64,000 nucleotides of DNA from Solobacterium sp. (GTDB lineage: Bacteria; Bacillota_I; Bacilli_A; Erysipelotrichales; Erysipelotrichaceae): contig JAFUFO010000030.1 of NCBI GenBank assembly GCA_017469885.1, positions 1-64,000 of the forward strand, read 5' to 3'. Both the position numbers and the translations under genes were made by a program. Of this stretch, positions 1-7,182 are shown piece by piece. Position 1 is the first letter of the stretch. Every line of letters starts with the position of its first letter. The notes below the pieces were generated by a model. It saw only the letters and a list, made by a program, of their open reading frames with translations, made no database searches and was not told where the DNA came from.

Positions 1-20
1 ATTTCAGGACCACGCAATAA

Positions 21-50
21 CGGAGGCTATCCAGCCTCCGCTATATTTTT
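21..50 (+). terminator. Intrinsic terminator of a gene left of the window
   Basis: A 7-bp perfect stem (CGGAGGC at 21-27, GCCTCCG at 34-40) with loop TATCCA is followed by a T run at 46-50. The T run is on the plus strand only, so it ends a rightward transcript that begins outside the window. Confidence 0.75.
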
Positions 51-65
51 AATACTTAAGGAAAT

Positions 66-134
66 CCACACGATCTGGTGGTGGGTCTCCACACTACTTG
101 GTGCCACCACCTGGTGTGGCCACACTATCTGGTG
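66..134. repeat. Three imperfect 15-bp direct repeats with internal palindromes
   Basis: CCACACGATCTGGTG (66-80), CCACACTACTTGGTG (89-103) and CCACACTATCTGGTG (120-134) are near-identical copies. Between the second and third lies CCACCACCTGGTGTGG (104-119), and the CCACAC at 89-94 can pair with the GTGTGG at 114-119. The block sits between a rightward terminator and the 3' end of the leftward adenosine deaminase gene. Function is unknown; there is no T run that would make it a terminator. Confidence 0.7.
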
Positions 135-149
135 CTATCCCTTTATCCG

Positions 150-1169
150 TTATTTCAGTAAAGCCTCGAGTTCTTCACGGATCGGGGCTTTTATTGTCTC
201 ATCACAGAATGAGGCGTTGATCGCATTCAGGTTCATCTGAATCAGATCCCGCTCGGTAAAGCCCATCTCATTCAGGCAGTGGTCATACTCATCGTCGAGC
301 GTGACATCAGCCAGAAACTGGTTATCGGTGTTGATCGACACCTTGAGACCCATTTCCATCATATTCTTTGCCGGGTGTTTCCCGTAGGTGGGTTCTGTCT
401 GGCACTGGATATTGGATGTCGGGCAGATCTCAAACAGGATATCTGTTTTCGCAATACGACGGACAAGCTCCGGGTCAAAGTACACATGATGACCGTGTCC
501 GATGCGCTGTGCGCCGAAGGTATAGACCGCCGTTTCCACGGTGTCCGGTCCCGGGGAATCTCCGGCATGACAGGTGAACGGGATATTCAGCTCACGGGCC
601 TTGTCAAAGAACGGCGCAAAGTTCTCTAACGGCACAAGACCTTCAGCGCCGGCAAGATCGATACCGACGAGGCCTTTTCCAAGGTATTCCTTTGCGGTGA
701 TTACAGTCTCCATATTGGCATCATAGTTGATCTGTTCACTTCCGTATACCATCATGCAGGCGAGGATGCCGAGTTTGATCGGATAGGTGTCCATTGCCTG
801 TTTTGCGCCGGCGATGACTGCTTCAATTGCGGTTGCCTGGGTCAGTTCTCCGGAAACATGCTGCTGAGGGGCAAAGCGGATCTCTGCATAGGCAACGCCT
901 TCATGATAGAGGTCCTCGCCAAGTTCGAAGGTGATGCGTTCCAGTGCCTCTTTCGTCTGCATGACGGAACAGGGCAGATCGAACATCTTGAGATATTCAT
1001 TTACCGATCCGCAGGTAGCACGGTGTCTCGTGAGCGCCCGGTATTCTTCAACCGTTGGCACATCGGTTTCAATACCGTACTTCGCGGCAAGTTCATACAT
1101 GGTTTCCGGACGGAAGCTGCCGTCCAGATGATTGTGAAGATCGATTTTCGGAAAGTTGTATTTTGTCAT
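150..1169 (-). CDS. Adenosine deaminase family protein (variant active site)
   Basis: Zinc-dependent amidohydrolase family that converts adenosine or deoxyadenosine to inosine in the cytoplasm. The length (339 aa) is normal for bacterial Add. Metal ligands are visible: H12 and H14 in DLHNHLDGS, H201 in HAGD, and D282 in INTDN. The catalytic Glu of the usual HAGE motif is Asp (D204) here, and the second Asp of the usual TDD motif is Asn, so activity or substrate may differ from classical Add. The start was chosen because AAGGA lies about 5 nt upstream of the ATG. It is the second gene of a two-gene leftward operon, 19 nt after its paralogue. The pair faces away from nucleoside hydrolase genes, which supports a role in purine nucleoside salvage. 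Confidence 0.85.
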   Translation of the reverse strand: MTKYNFPKIDLHNHLDGSFRPETMYELAAKYGIETDVPTVEEYRALTRHRATCGSVNEYLKMFDLPCSVMQTKEALERITFELGEDLYHEGVAYAEIRFAPQQHVSGELTQATAIEAVIAGAKQAMDTYPIKLGILACMMVYGSEQINYDANMETVITAKEYLGKGLVGIDLAGAEGLVPLENFAPFFDKARELNIPFTCHAGDSPGPDTVETAVYTFGAQRIGHGHHVYFDPELVRRIAKTDILFEICPTSNIQCQTEPTYGKHPAKNMMEMGLKVSINTDNQFLADVTLDDEYDHCLNEMGFTERDLIQMNLNAINASFCDETIKAPIREELEALLK

Positions 1170-1188
1170 AGTATCCTTCTTTCATTTG

Positions 1189-2196
1189 TTATGATTCCAG
1201 TTCACGCTTCAGTCTGTCGCGAAGCGTCTGTTTTGTCTTTTCATCGCAGAATGCGGCTTCAATTGCATTTGCGGTGCACTGTGCGAGAGTCTCATCACTG
1301 ACGCCCAGCATCCGCAGCTGATAATGTTCATTTGCGATATTTGTACGTGCAAACATCATATTATCGGAATTCAGTGTAACATTTGCACCGCGTTCCAGCA
1401 GGGTGAGCACTGCATGTTCGGCATAGTTCATTGTCCGTTTTACATTGGATGAGACGCAGACTTCCAGCGGAATATGTGAATCGAGCACCGCATTCAGGTA
1501 TTCTTCTTTCTGCAGGCAGTTGACACCATGACCAATCCGGTCAACGTTCCAGCGCAGGGCATCCAGCACATGTTCGCCGACGCCCATTTCGCCGGCATGG
1601 CAGGTGACCGGAATACCGGCATCTTTTGCGGTTTGGATCAGGGGACCGTAATCCCTGAAATCCCCGTTGTTCTCAAATCCGGCAAGATCGATTCCGACCG
1701 CGCCTTTTCCAAGCAGTTCCTTTGTGACCTCAATGGTTTCAAGGTTCAGATCCCAGTTTGCGGCGGCGTTTTCGCCTTTGTGCATCATGCAGTTGATGAT
1801 GCCGATGCGGATTTCCGGGAAGTCGCGCATTCCCCGGGCTGCGCCGTCAATGACCGCCTGCAGGGCTTCTTTCTGGGAAAGTCCCTGTTTCATGTGCTGC
1901 TGGGAGGCAAAGCGGATCTCCGCATACCAGAGTCCCATGTCCGCAAGCCTGCGTACCAGATCCCAGGTTGCTTCTTCCAGGTCTTCATAAAGCTGCAGGA
2001 TATTGCAGGTCAGATCAAATTTCGTGATGCTCTGGGCATGCGGTTTGGCATTGTTTGCAAACAGCATGTTGTAATAATCCACGAAGCTGGATTCGGGCGG
2101 AATCACACCGCGCTTCAGTGATTTCTCGTAGGCCCAGCGGATATTAAAGGAACCATCGAGATGGAGATGCAGTTCAATGCGGGCTGTGTTGTGCAT
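1189..2196 (-). CDS. add: Adenosine deaminase
   Basis: A 335-aa member of the adenosine deaminase family, paralogous to the next gene downstream. H10 and H12 (ELHLHLDGS) and H200 are the expected metal ligands, E203 of HAGE is the catalytic acid, and D278 in NSDN completes the metal site. Unlike its neighbour it keeps the catalytic Glu, so it is the better candidate for the true adenosine deaminase. A good GGAGAA ribosome-binding site lies 8 nt before the ATG, and a TACAAT -10 box about 30 nt upstream suggests its own promoter. First gene of the leftward operon. Confidence 0.88.
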   Translation of the reverse strand: MHNTARIELHLHLDGSFNIRWAYEKSLKRGVIPPESSFVDYYNMLFANNAKPHAQSITKFDLTCNILQLYEDLEEATWDLVRRLADMGLWYAEIRFASQQHMKQGLSQKEALQAVIDGAARGMRDFPEIRIGIINCMMHKGENAAANWDLNLETIEVTKELLGKGAVGIDLAGFENNGDFRDYGPLIQTAKDAGIPVTCHAGEMGVGEHVLDALRWNVDRIGHGVNCLQKEEYLNAVLDSHIPLEVCVSSNVKRTMNYAEHAVLTLLERGANVTLNSDNMMFARTNIANEHYQLRMLGVSDETLAQCTANAIEAAFCDEKTKQTLRDRLKRELES

Positions 2197-2228
2197 ATAA
2201 AGAATTCTCCGATTTCTTTCTATGACCT

Positions 2229-2234
2229 ATTGTA
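2229..2234 (-). promoter_or_regulatory. -10 box of the adenosine deaminase operon
   Basis: On the minus strand this reads TACAAT, about 32 nt before the ATG at 2196. No convincing -35 was seen. A start near 2222 would give a leader of about 26 nt containing the GGAGAA ribosome-binding site. Confidence 0.45.
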
Positions 2235-2294
2235 GCGTAAGGACACGTGGGAATGCATCTGAAAGCGTGCGTTCTCGTTACATGGTATTCCATA

Positions 2295-2303
2295 TGTTAG
2301 AAT
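2295..2303 (+). promoter_or_regulatory. Extended -10 promoter of the nucleoside hydrolase operon
   Basis: TG at 2295-2296 followed after one base by TAGAAT at 2298-2303 fits an extended -10 element. The predicted leader of about 60 nt contains GGAGGG (2342-2347) and then a GCCGGC-GCT-GCCGGC hairpin immediately before the AGGA at the start codon. Confidence 0.45.
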
Positions 2304-2368
2304 GGGACCATTCAACAGCAGAAACTGTCCGCTGTAAGTATGGAGGGCCGGCGCTGCCGGCAGGAATT

Positions 2369-3334
2369 ATGCAGAAACGACCATTTATTATTGACTGTGA
2401 TACCGGAACCGATGACACGATTGCCATTATTGCGGCACTTGGGTGTGAGGAGATGGATATCGTCGGTATTACGTCTGTTAACGGCAATGTGCCAGAGTCT
2501 TACACATCCAGAAACAACATCAATCTGATGGAATATCTTGGTTATTCCATTCCGGTCTGCCATGGCGCAATTCTTCCGCTGCTGGGCAGTAAAACGACCG
2601 GTGCATCGGCCAATATTCACGGAAAGACAGGGCTTGGATCCACGGAGCTTCCGGAAGCGGAGCATTCCGATTTTGATCCGCGAATTGCGGCCCAGTTTAT
2701 CTATGAGGAGGCGGTGAAACGGAACGGCGAACTCGAACTTCTCGTGACCGGTCCGATCACCAATATCGCCATCTGCCTCTGTGAGCACCCGGATCTTCCG
2801 AAGTACATCAAGCATCTGTATTTCATGGGTGGCTCCACGGTGGGCGGAAATGTAAATACCTCTGCGGAATACAATATCTGGGTCGACCCGGAAGCGCTTC
2901 ACGTCGTTCTGCAGAGCGGGATTCCGTTGACCATGGTTGGCCTGAATGTTTCCAATCAGACTGAGATGCGCAATGAAGAGGAACAGATGATCCGCTCCTA
3001 TGGAACCCGGGAGGGAGATCTTGTGGCTGATCTGCTTGTTTACATGATGAACCGGAATACCACCAAGAGCAAAGTGTTCCGTGCAAACATGCACGACCCG
3101 CTCGCGCTTGCGTCCGCAATGTTTCCGGAATGCATGAAATATGAGGATTATTTCGGCGACACGGAGTGCACCGGCACCTATACCCGCGGGCATACCGCAA
3201 TCGATGTGTTCCGCCGTTCCGGCAAGGAACCGAACGTAAGGGTAGCGGTGGAAGTAGATGTCGAAGGCTTCCGGGACTGGCTGTGTGAGCGGATCCGGAT
3301 TGCCGGTTATAACGGAGAGGCGGTGCGCAAATGA
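2369..3334 (+). CDS. Ribonucleoside hydrolase (IunH/Rih family)
   Basis: Inosine/uridine-preferring nucleoside hydrolases cleave the N-glycosidic bond of ribonucleosides to give a base plus ribose in the cytoplasm. The N-terminal calcium-binding signature is present as D9-C-D11-T-G-T-D15-D16, with Thr in place of the common Pro. The C-terminal HDPLA motif is also visible. Reading can be extended upstream to 2222, but the ATG at 2369 puts the DxDxxxDD motif at the normal distance from the N-terminus and gives 321 aa, the usual family size. AGGA lies very close to this ATG. Overlaps the next gene by 4 nt (ATGA), so the two are translationally coupled. The base preference cannot be read from the sequence. 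Confidence 0.9.
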   Translation: MQKRPFIIDCDTGTDDTIAIIAALGCEEMDIVGITSVNGNVPESYTSRNNINLMEYLGYSIPVCHGAILPLLGSKTTGASANIHGKTGLGSTELPEAEHSDFDPRIAAQFIYEEAVKRNGELELLVTGPITNIAICLCEHPDLPKYIKHLYFMGGSTVGGNVNTSAEYNIWVDPEALHVVLQSGIPLTMVGLNVSNQTEMRNEEEQMIRSYGTREGDLVADLLVYMMNRNTTKSKVFRANMHDPLALASAMFPECMKYEDYFGDTECTGTYTRGHTAIDVFRRSGKEPNVRVAVEVDVEGFRDWLCERIRIAGYNGEAVRK

Positions 3335-4272
3335 GAAAGTTTGTATTTGACTGTGATACCGGAACGGATGATGCGATTGCGATTCTCGCCGCATTCGGCA
3401 CACCGGATATCGAGATTCTCGGTATTACATCCGTAAACGGAAACGTGACGGAAAACCATGTTTCCGCCAATAACCTGGACCTCTGTGAGTATCTTGGATT
3501 TGACGTGCCGGTTACCAGAGGCGCTTCCATGCCGCTGTTCTCCGGGTATCACAATTCGCTGGATATGACCCACGGCACGACCGGTCTTGGTTCCGTGGTG
3601 CTTCCGCATGCACAGACGAAGCAGTTTGATCCGCGGATCGCATCACGCTTCCTCTTTGACATGGCAGTGAAGTGTGAGGGCGAACTGGAACTGTTCGTGA
3701 CCGGGCCGATGACCAATATCGCGCTTGCGGTCATTCAGTATCCGGAATTCAGTGATCTGATCAAGCATATCTATTTCATGGGCGGAGCTGTCTGGGGCGG
3801 TAATGTCACAACGACGGCAGAGTTCAATATCTGGGCGGACCCGGAAGCGGCACATATCGTATTTGACAGCGGTATTCCGATGACCATGGTCGGACTCGAT
3901 GTAACCCTGAAGGCAATCATGGAGAAGGAAGATGTCGTAAAACTGCGTTCCTGCCATACAAAGGCGGCAGATTTCGCGGCAGATCTTCTGGACTTCATGT
4001 TTGACCGTTACAGCAGGGGCGGCGAAGATGTCATCATGCATGATGCGCTTGCGGTAGCCTCGGCGCTTTGTCCGGAATGTATGAAATATACGGATTATTT
4101 TGTCGATGTGGAAACGACGGGAACCTACACCCGCGGACATACGGCAGCTGATTTCCGTGGACGTCTCGACAAGGAACCGAATATGGCATGCGCCATGGAA
4201 CTCGATGTGCCGATGTTCCGGAAATGGCTCGTGGAACGTATCTCAGCCTGCGGCAAGAGTGAGAATCACTGA
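3331..4272 (+). CDS. Ribonucleoside hydrolase (IunH/Rih family), second copy
   Basis: A 313-aa paralogue of the preceding gene with the same D7-C-D9-T-G-T-D13-D14 metal-binding signature and a C-terminal HDALA motif that corresponds to the family's HDPxA site. It starts inside the stop of the upstream gene (ATGA overlap) and its own stop overlaps the next start by one base. Two linked but diverged hydrolases suggest division of labour between purine and pyrimidine nucleosides, or between ribonucleosides of different bases; this is inference. Cytoplasmic, no signal peptide. Confidence 0.9.
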   Translation: MRKFVFDCDTGTDDAIAILAAFGTPDIEILGITSVNGNVTENHVSANNLDLCEYLGFDVPVTRGASMPLFSGYHNSLDMTHGTTGLGSVVLPHAQTKQFDPRIASRFLFDMAVKCEGELELFVTGPMTNIALAVIQYPEFSDLIKHIYFMGGAVWGGNVTTTAEFNIWADPEAAHIVFDSGIPMTMVGLDVTLKAIMEKEDVVKLRSCHTKAADFAADLLDFMFDRYSRGGEDVIMHDALAVASALCPECMKYTDYFVDVETTGTYTRGHTAADFRGRLDKEPNMACAMELDVPMFRKWLVERISACGKSENH

Positions 4273-5615
4273 TGTTTGTAAAAGATAGATCCTTTTATGC
4301 CCATATCTTCCGGCTGATGCTGCCGCTGATCCTCCAGCAGTTACTGCGCATCTCGGTCGATACGGTTAACTCCATCATGCTTGGCAGTATCGATCAGATT
4401 CAGATGTCAGCGGTTGCCCAGGCGAATCAGATCTTCTTCATTTATTACACGATCTGTTCGGGTTTGTCCGTCGGGGCGGCCGTTCTGGTTGCGCAGTACT
4501 GGGGTAAAAAGGACCGGGAAAGCATTTCCGTACTGACGGCGCATGCGCTGCGTGTAACGCTTGTCCTCGGGCTTGTGATCACCGCATCCGTTGCGCTGTT
4601 TCCGACATTTTTCATGCGGATCTATTCCTCAGACCCGGATATCATCCGGATCGGGGCAGGATATCTGCGTAAAGTCTCACTGATGTATACCGCCTGCGGC
4701 CTTTCCGTAATGCTGTTTGGAATCGGAAGAGGGGTGGAACAGGTAAAAATCATTCTGTTCACCAATATTCTTTCTTACAGTATCAATATTCTGATCGACT
4801 GGCTGCTGATCTACGGCATGTTCGGGCTTCCGAAACTCGGTGTAACCGGCGTTGCCATCGGCACGGTCACAGCCCGCTTTGTGGAACTGTTTGTCTGCGG
4901 CTATCTGTTTCTTTCTAACCCGGATATACCGTTTAAACTGCGCGACATCACCAGATCAGATCCGGAACTGCGTACGGCATTCTTTAAGGTTTCACTGCCG
5001 ATCGTAGCCCATGAGATCATCTGGTCGCTCGGTACATCCAGCGGCGCCATGATCACCGGTCAGCTCGGCAAGGAAGCCGTTGCGGGATATAACGTTACAA
5101 CTGTTCTGTATGACCTCTTTGCCAGCATCGGACACGGTTATCTGAATGCTTGTGCGGTCGTCATCGGCATGACGCTTGGATCCGGAAAGATCGATAAGGC
5201 AAAGACGGAAGCCAATTCCATGATGGTGATGGCGCTTGGCATCGGTGTGTCAGTCGGACTGATGACCTACCTTGTCAGAAATCCGTTCCTCCGTCTCTAT
5301 GCACTGGAACCTGCATCGGTTAATTATGCACGTCAGTTCATGACCGTGATTGCGGCCATCTGGCCGTTCTCCCTGATTGAAATGATCACGATGGTGGCGA
5401 TTCTTCGCGCCGGCGGGCAGGGGAAAGTCGGATTTTATGCGGACATCGTCATTATGTGGATGATCTGTATTCCGCTTGCCTGGTTCTCGGCGTTCCGGCT
5501 TCATGCGCAGCCATGGGTGACCGTCGCAATCGTAAAATCCATCATTGTTCTGGAGGCGATTGTCGGAACCGTCTGCGTATATCGCTATAAATGGCTTCAG
5601 AACCTTACAAAATAA
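4272..5615 (+). CDS. MATE family efflux transporter
   Basis: A 447-aa polytopic membrane protein of the multidrug and toxic compound extrusion family, which exports organic substrates using a sodium or proton gradient. The length and the regular spacing of about twelve hydrophobic segments fit. The N-terminal region (LMLPLILQQLL, then VDTVNSIMLG) is typical of MATE proteins. Starts with a one-base overlap (TGATG) with the second nucleoside hydrolase, so it belongs to that operon. A link with nucleoside or base export is suggested only by the neighbours. A clear terminator follows. Confidence 0.88.
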   Translation: MFVKDRSFYAHIFRLMLPLILQQLLRISVDTVNSIMLGSIDQIQMSAVAQANQIFFIYYTICSGLSVGAAVLVAQYWGKKDRESISVLTAHALRVTLVLGLVITASVALFPTFFMRIYSSDPDIIRIGAGYLRKVSLMYTACGLSVMLFGIGRGVEQVKIILFTNILSYSINILIDWLLIYGMFGLPKLGVTGVAIGTVTARFVELFVCGYLFLSNPDIPFKLRDITRSDPELRTAFFKVSLPIVAHEIIWSLGTSSGAMITGQLGKEAVAGYNVTTVLYDLFASIGHGYLNACAVVIGMTLGSGKIDKAKTEANSMMVMALGIGVSVGLMTYLVRNPFLRLYALEPASVNYARQFMTVIAAIWPFSLIEMITMVAILRAGGQGKVGFYADIVIMWMICIPLAWFSAFRLHAQPWVTVAIVKSIIVLEAIVGTVCVYRYKWLQNLTK

Positions 5616-5617
5616 CG

Positions 5618-5645
5618 ACAGGAAGTGGAAACGCTTCCTGTTTCT
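5618..5645 (+). terminator. Intrinsic terminator after the MATE gene
   Basis: ACAGGAAG (5618-5625) pairs with CTTCCTGT (5634-5641), followed by TTTCTTT. Closes the nucleoside hydrolase/MATE operon. Confidence 0.75.
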
Positions 5646-5717
5646 TTGTTATGCGGATATTCGTAATTTATGTGAAAATTTTGTGAAAAATCGTTTACAA
5701 AAAATACCTGCAATCAA

Positions 5718-5746
5718 TTGTATTTTGTACATTAAACGGTTATTAT
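5718..5746 (+). promoter_or_regulatory. Candidate promoter of the nucleoside-binding lipoprotein
   Basis: TTGTAT (5718-5723), a 17-bp spacer and TATTAT (5741-5746). A second possible -35, TTTACA, lies at 5694-5699. The AT-rich stretch and the strong AAGGAG ribosome-binding site at 5755-5760 fit a highly expressed gene. Which element is used cannot be decided by eye. Confidence 0.4.
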
Positions 5747-5768
5747 CTTTGCATAAGGAGAGAAAGAA

Positions 5769-6920
5769 ATGAAAAAGTTATCCAAATTTCTTGTCGCAGC
5801 GCTCCTGGGACTTTCCATGGCAGCATGCGGCAGCAGCTCCGCACCGGCTGAAGAACCGGCAGCAGAGGCTGAAGCACCCGCAGCTGAAGCAACAGCAGAA
5901 GCAGCACCGGCTGAAGCAGAAGCAGCAAGCGATCTGAAGATTGCCTACATCGTATCCCACCTCGGTGACAAGTCCTTCGCGGACAGCGGCGAGCGCGGTA
6001 TGGAACAGCTTCGTAAGGAAGGCTATGATGCCAAGACATTTGAAATCGGCGACGATGCTTCCAAGTATGAAGACCAGATTCTTGACACCATCGACCAGGG
6101 TTACAACCTGATCTACGCTTCCTCCACATATTTCGATCAGTGCCATGCACTGGCAGAGGAATATCCGGATGTCAAGTTCGTCATCTTCGACGACAACAAG
6201 GCTCCGGAAGAGCTGCTCGACAATGAAGCAGTTATCTTCTATGCACAGAACGAAGGTTCCTACCTCGTTGGTATGATGGCAGCCGCAATGTCCAAGTCCG
6301 GAAGTGTTGCAGTTAACTATGGTATGCCGAACCCGGTTATCTTCGACTTCGTTACAGGTTATGTAAACGGCGTCAAGGACTGGAATGAAGCTAACGGCAC
6401 AAACGTTAAGGTTATTGCTGCTCAGGTTGGTTCCTGGAGCGATCCTGCTACTATGAAGGATCTCTGCCTCGGTCAGGCTCGTGACAACAAGACTGACGTA
6501 TTCTATCAGGTTGCCGGCGGATCCGGTGACGGTCTGTTCGAAGCTTGCGTAGAGACCGGCACATGGGCTATCGGTGTTGACTCCGACCAGTATCAGGCTT
6601 ACAAGGATTCCGAGAACCCTGAAAAGGCTGACGTAATCCTCACATCCATGCTGAAGGAAGTTGGTAACTCCCTCGTTTCCATGACACACTCCATCGACAA
6701 CGGTGAGGATGTCTGGAAGAAGACAACAACTCTCGGTCTTGCTCAGGACTCCGTTGGATATGTTGACAACGAGTTCTTCCAGGCTAACGTTCCGGCAGAA
6801 GTCCGTGACGCTATGGCTAAGGCAGCTGAGGAAGTTAAGTCCGGTTCCAAGGATGTAAAGTCCTACTTCGACTTCGCATCTGAGGACGAGTTCAACGCTT
6901 ACCTCGAGGAAGTTAAGTAA
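5769..6920 (+). CDS. nupN: BMP family nucleoside-binding lipoprotein
   Basis: Substrate-binding component of a nucleoside ABC importer (Bmp/PnrA/NupN family), anchored outside the membrane. Residues 1-20 are a lipoprotein signal (LSMAAC, lipidated C20). Residues 21 to about 56 form a Glu/Ala/Pro-rich linker, followed by the BMP domain (DLKIAYIVSHLGDKSFADSG). Length 383 aa. A strong AAGGAG site precedes the ATG. The gene favours GCT, GTT, TCC and AAG codons more than its neighbours, as highly expressed genes do. A strong terminator separates it from the ATPase and permease genes, which would make the binding protein more abundant than the rest of the transporter. The naming follows the B. subtilis guanosine importer; the actual nucleoside is not known. 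Confidence 0.85.
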   Translation: MKKLSKFLVAALLGLSMAACGSSSAPAEEPAAEAEAPAAEATAEAAPAEAEAASDLKIAYIVSHLGDKSFADSGERGMEQLRKEGYDAKTFEIGDDASKYEDQILDTIDQGYNLIYASSTYFDQCHALAEEYPDVKFVIFDDNKAPEELLDNEAVIFYAQNEGSYLVGMMAAAMSKSGSVAVNYGMPNPVIFDFVTGYVNGVKDWNEANGTNVKVIAAQVGSWSDPATMKDLCLGQARDNKTDVFYQVAGGSGDGLFEACVETGTWAIGVDSDQYQAYKDSENPEKADVILTSMLKEVGNSLVSMTHSIDNGEDVWKKTTTLGLAQDSVGYVDNEFFQANVPAEVRDAMAKAAEEVKSGSKDVKSYFDFASEDEFNAYLEEVK

Positions 6921-6956
6921 TTCTTCCTGTTAAGGAAAACAGACGATAACTTAACG

Positions 6957-6992
6957 AAAGAGCGGGTACACAATCGTGTTCCGCTCTTTTTT
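6957..6992 (+). terminator. Terminator between binding protein and ABC ATPase genes
   Basis: AAAGAGCGG (6957-6965) pairs with CCGCTCTTT (6981-6989); the apical part ACAC-AATC-GTGT extends the stem, and a T run ends at 6992. It lies inside a functional gene set, so it probably sets the ratio of binding protein to transporter core. Confidence 0.8.
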
Positions 6993-7182
6993 CGTGCAGG
7001 GAATATTTGGTGCACAAACACCCTTATATTTGAAGTAAAATATATACAACAAATAGAACATGGCAAAAATCTATTGTTACAGTACCGGAACCGCTCAGAC
7101 GGCGGAGATTGCCTCGTAAGAGAGGAAGCGCTTTCAGTGATGTCTGCGCATGTCACCTTGAATGTAAGGGGGTAAAAGCACA
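6993..7182 (+). other. Leader of the nupOPQ genes with hairpin, no riboswitch recognised
   Basis: About 190 nt without a gene. TTGAAG at 7030 with TAGAAC at 7054 is a weak promoter candidate. A hairpin, GTGATGT pairing with ATGTCAC (about 7137-7156, with two G-T wobbles), lies just before the AAGGGGGT ribosome-binding site. I looked for the conserved core of a purine riboswitch and did not find it. Confidence 0.4.

Noticed and set aside
66..134. CRISPR array
   Set aside because: Repeats are only 15 bp, imperfect, with spacers of 8 and 16 bp, and no cas genes are present.
6993..7182. Purine riboswitch before the nucleoside transporter core
   Set aside because: The conserved loop and junction bases of the purine aptamer could not be found; only simple hairpins are visible.
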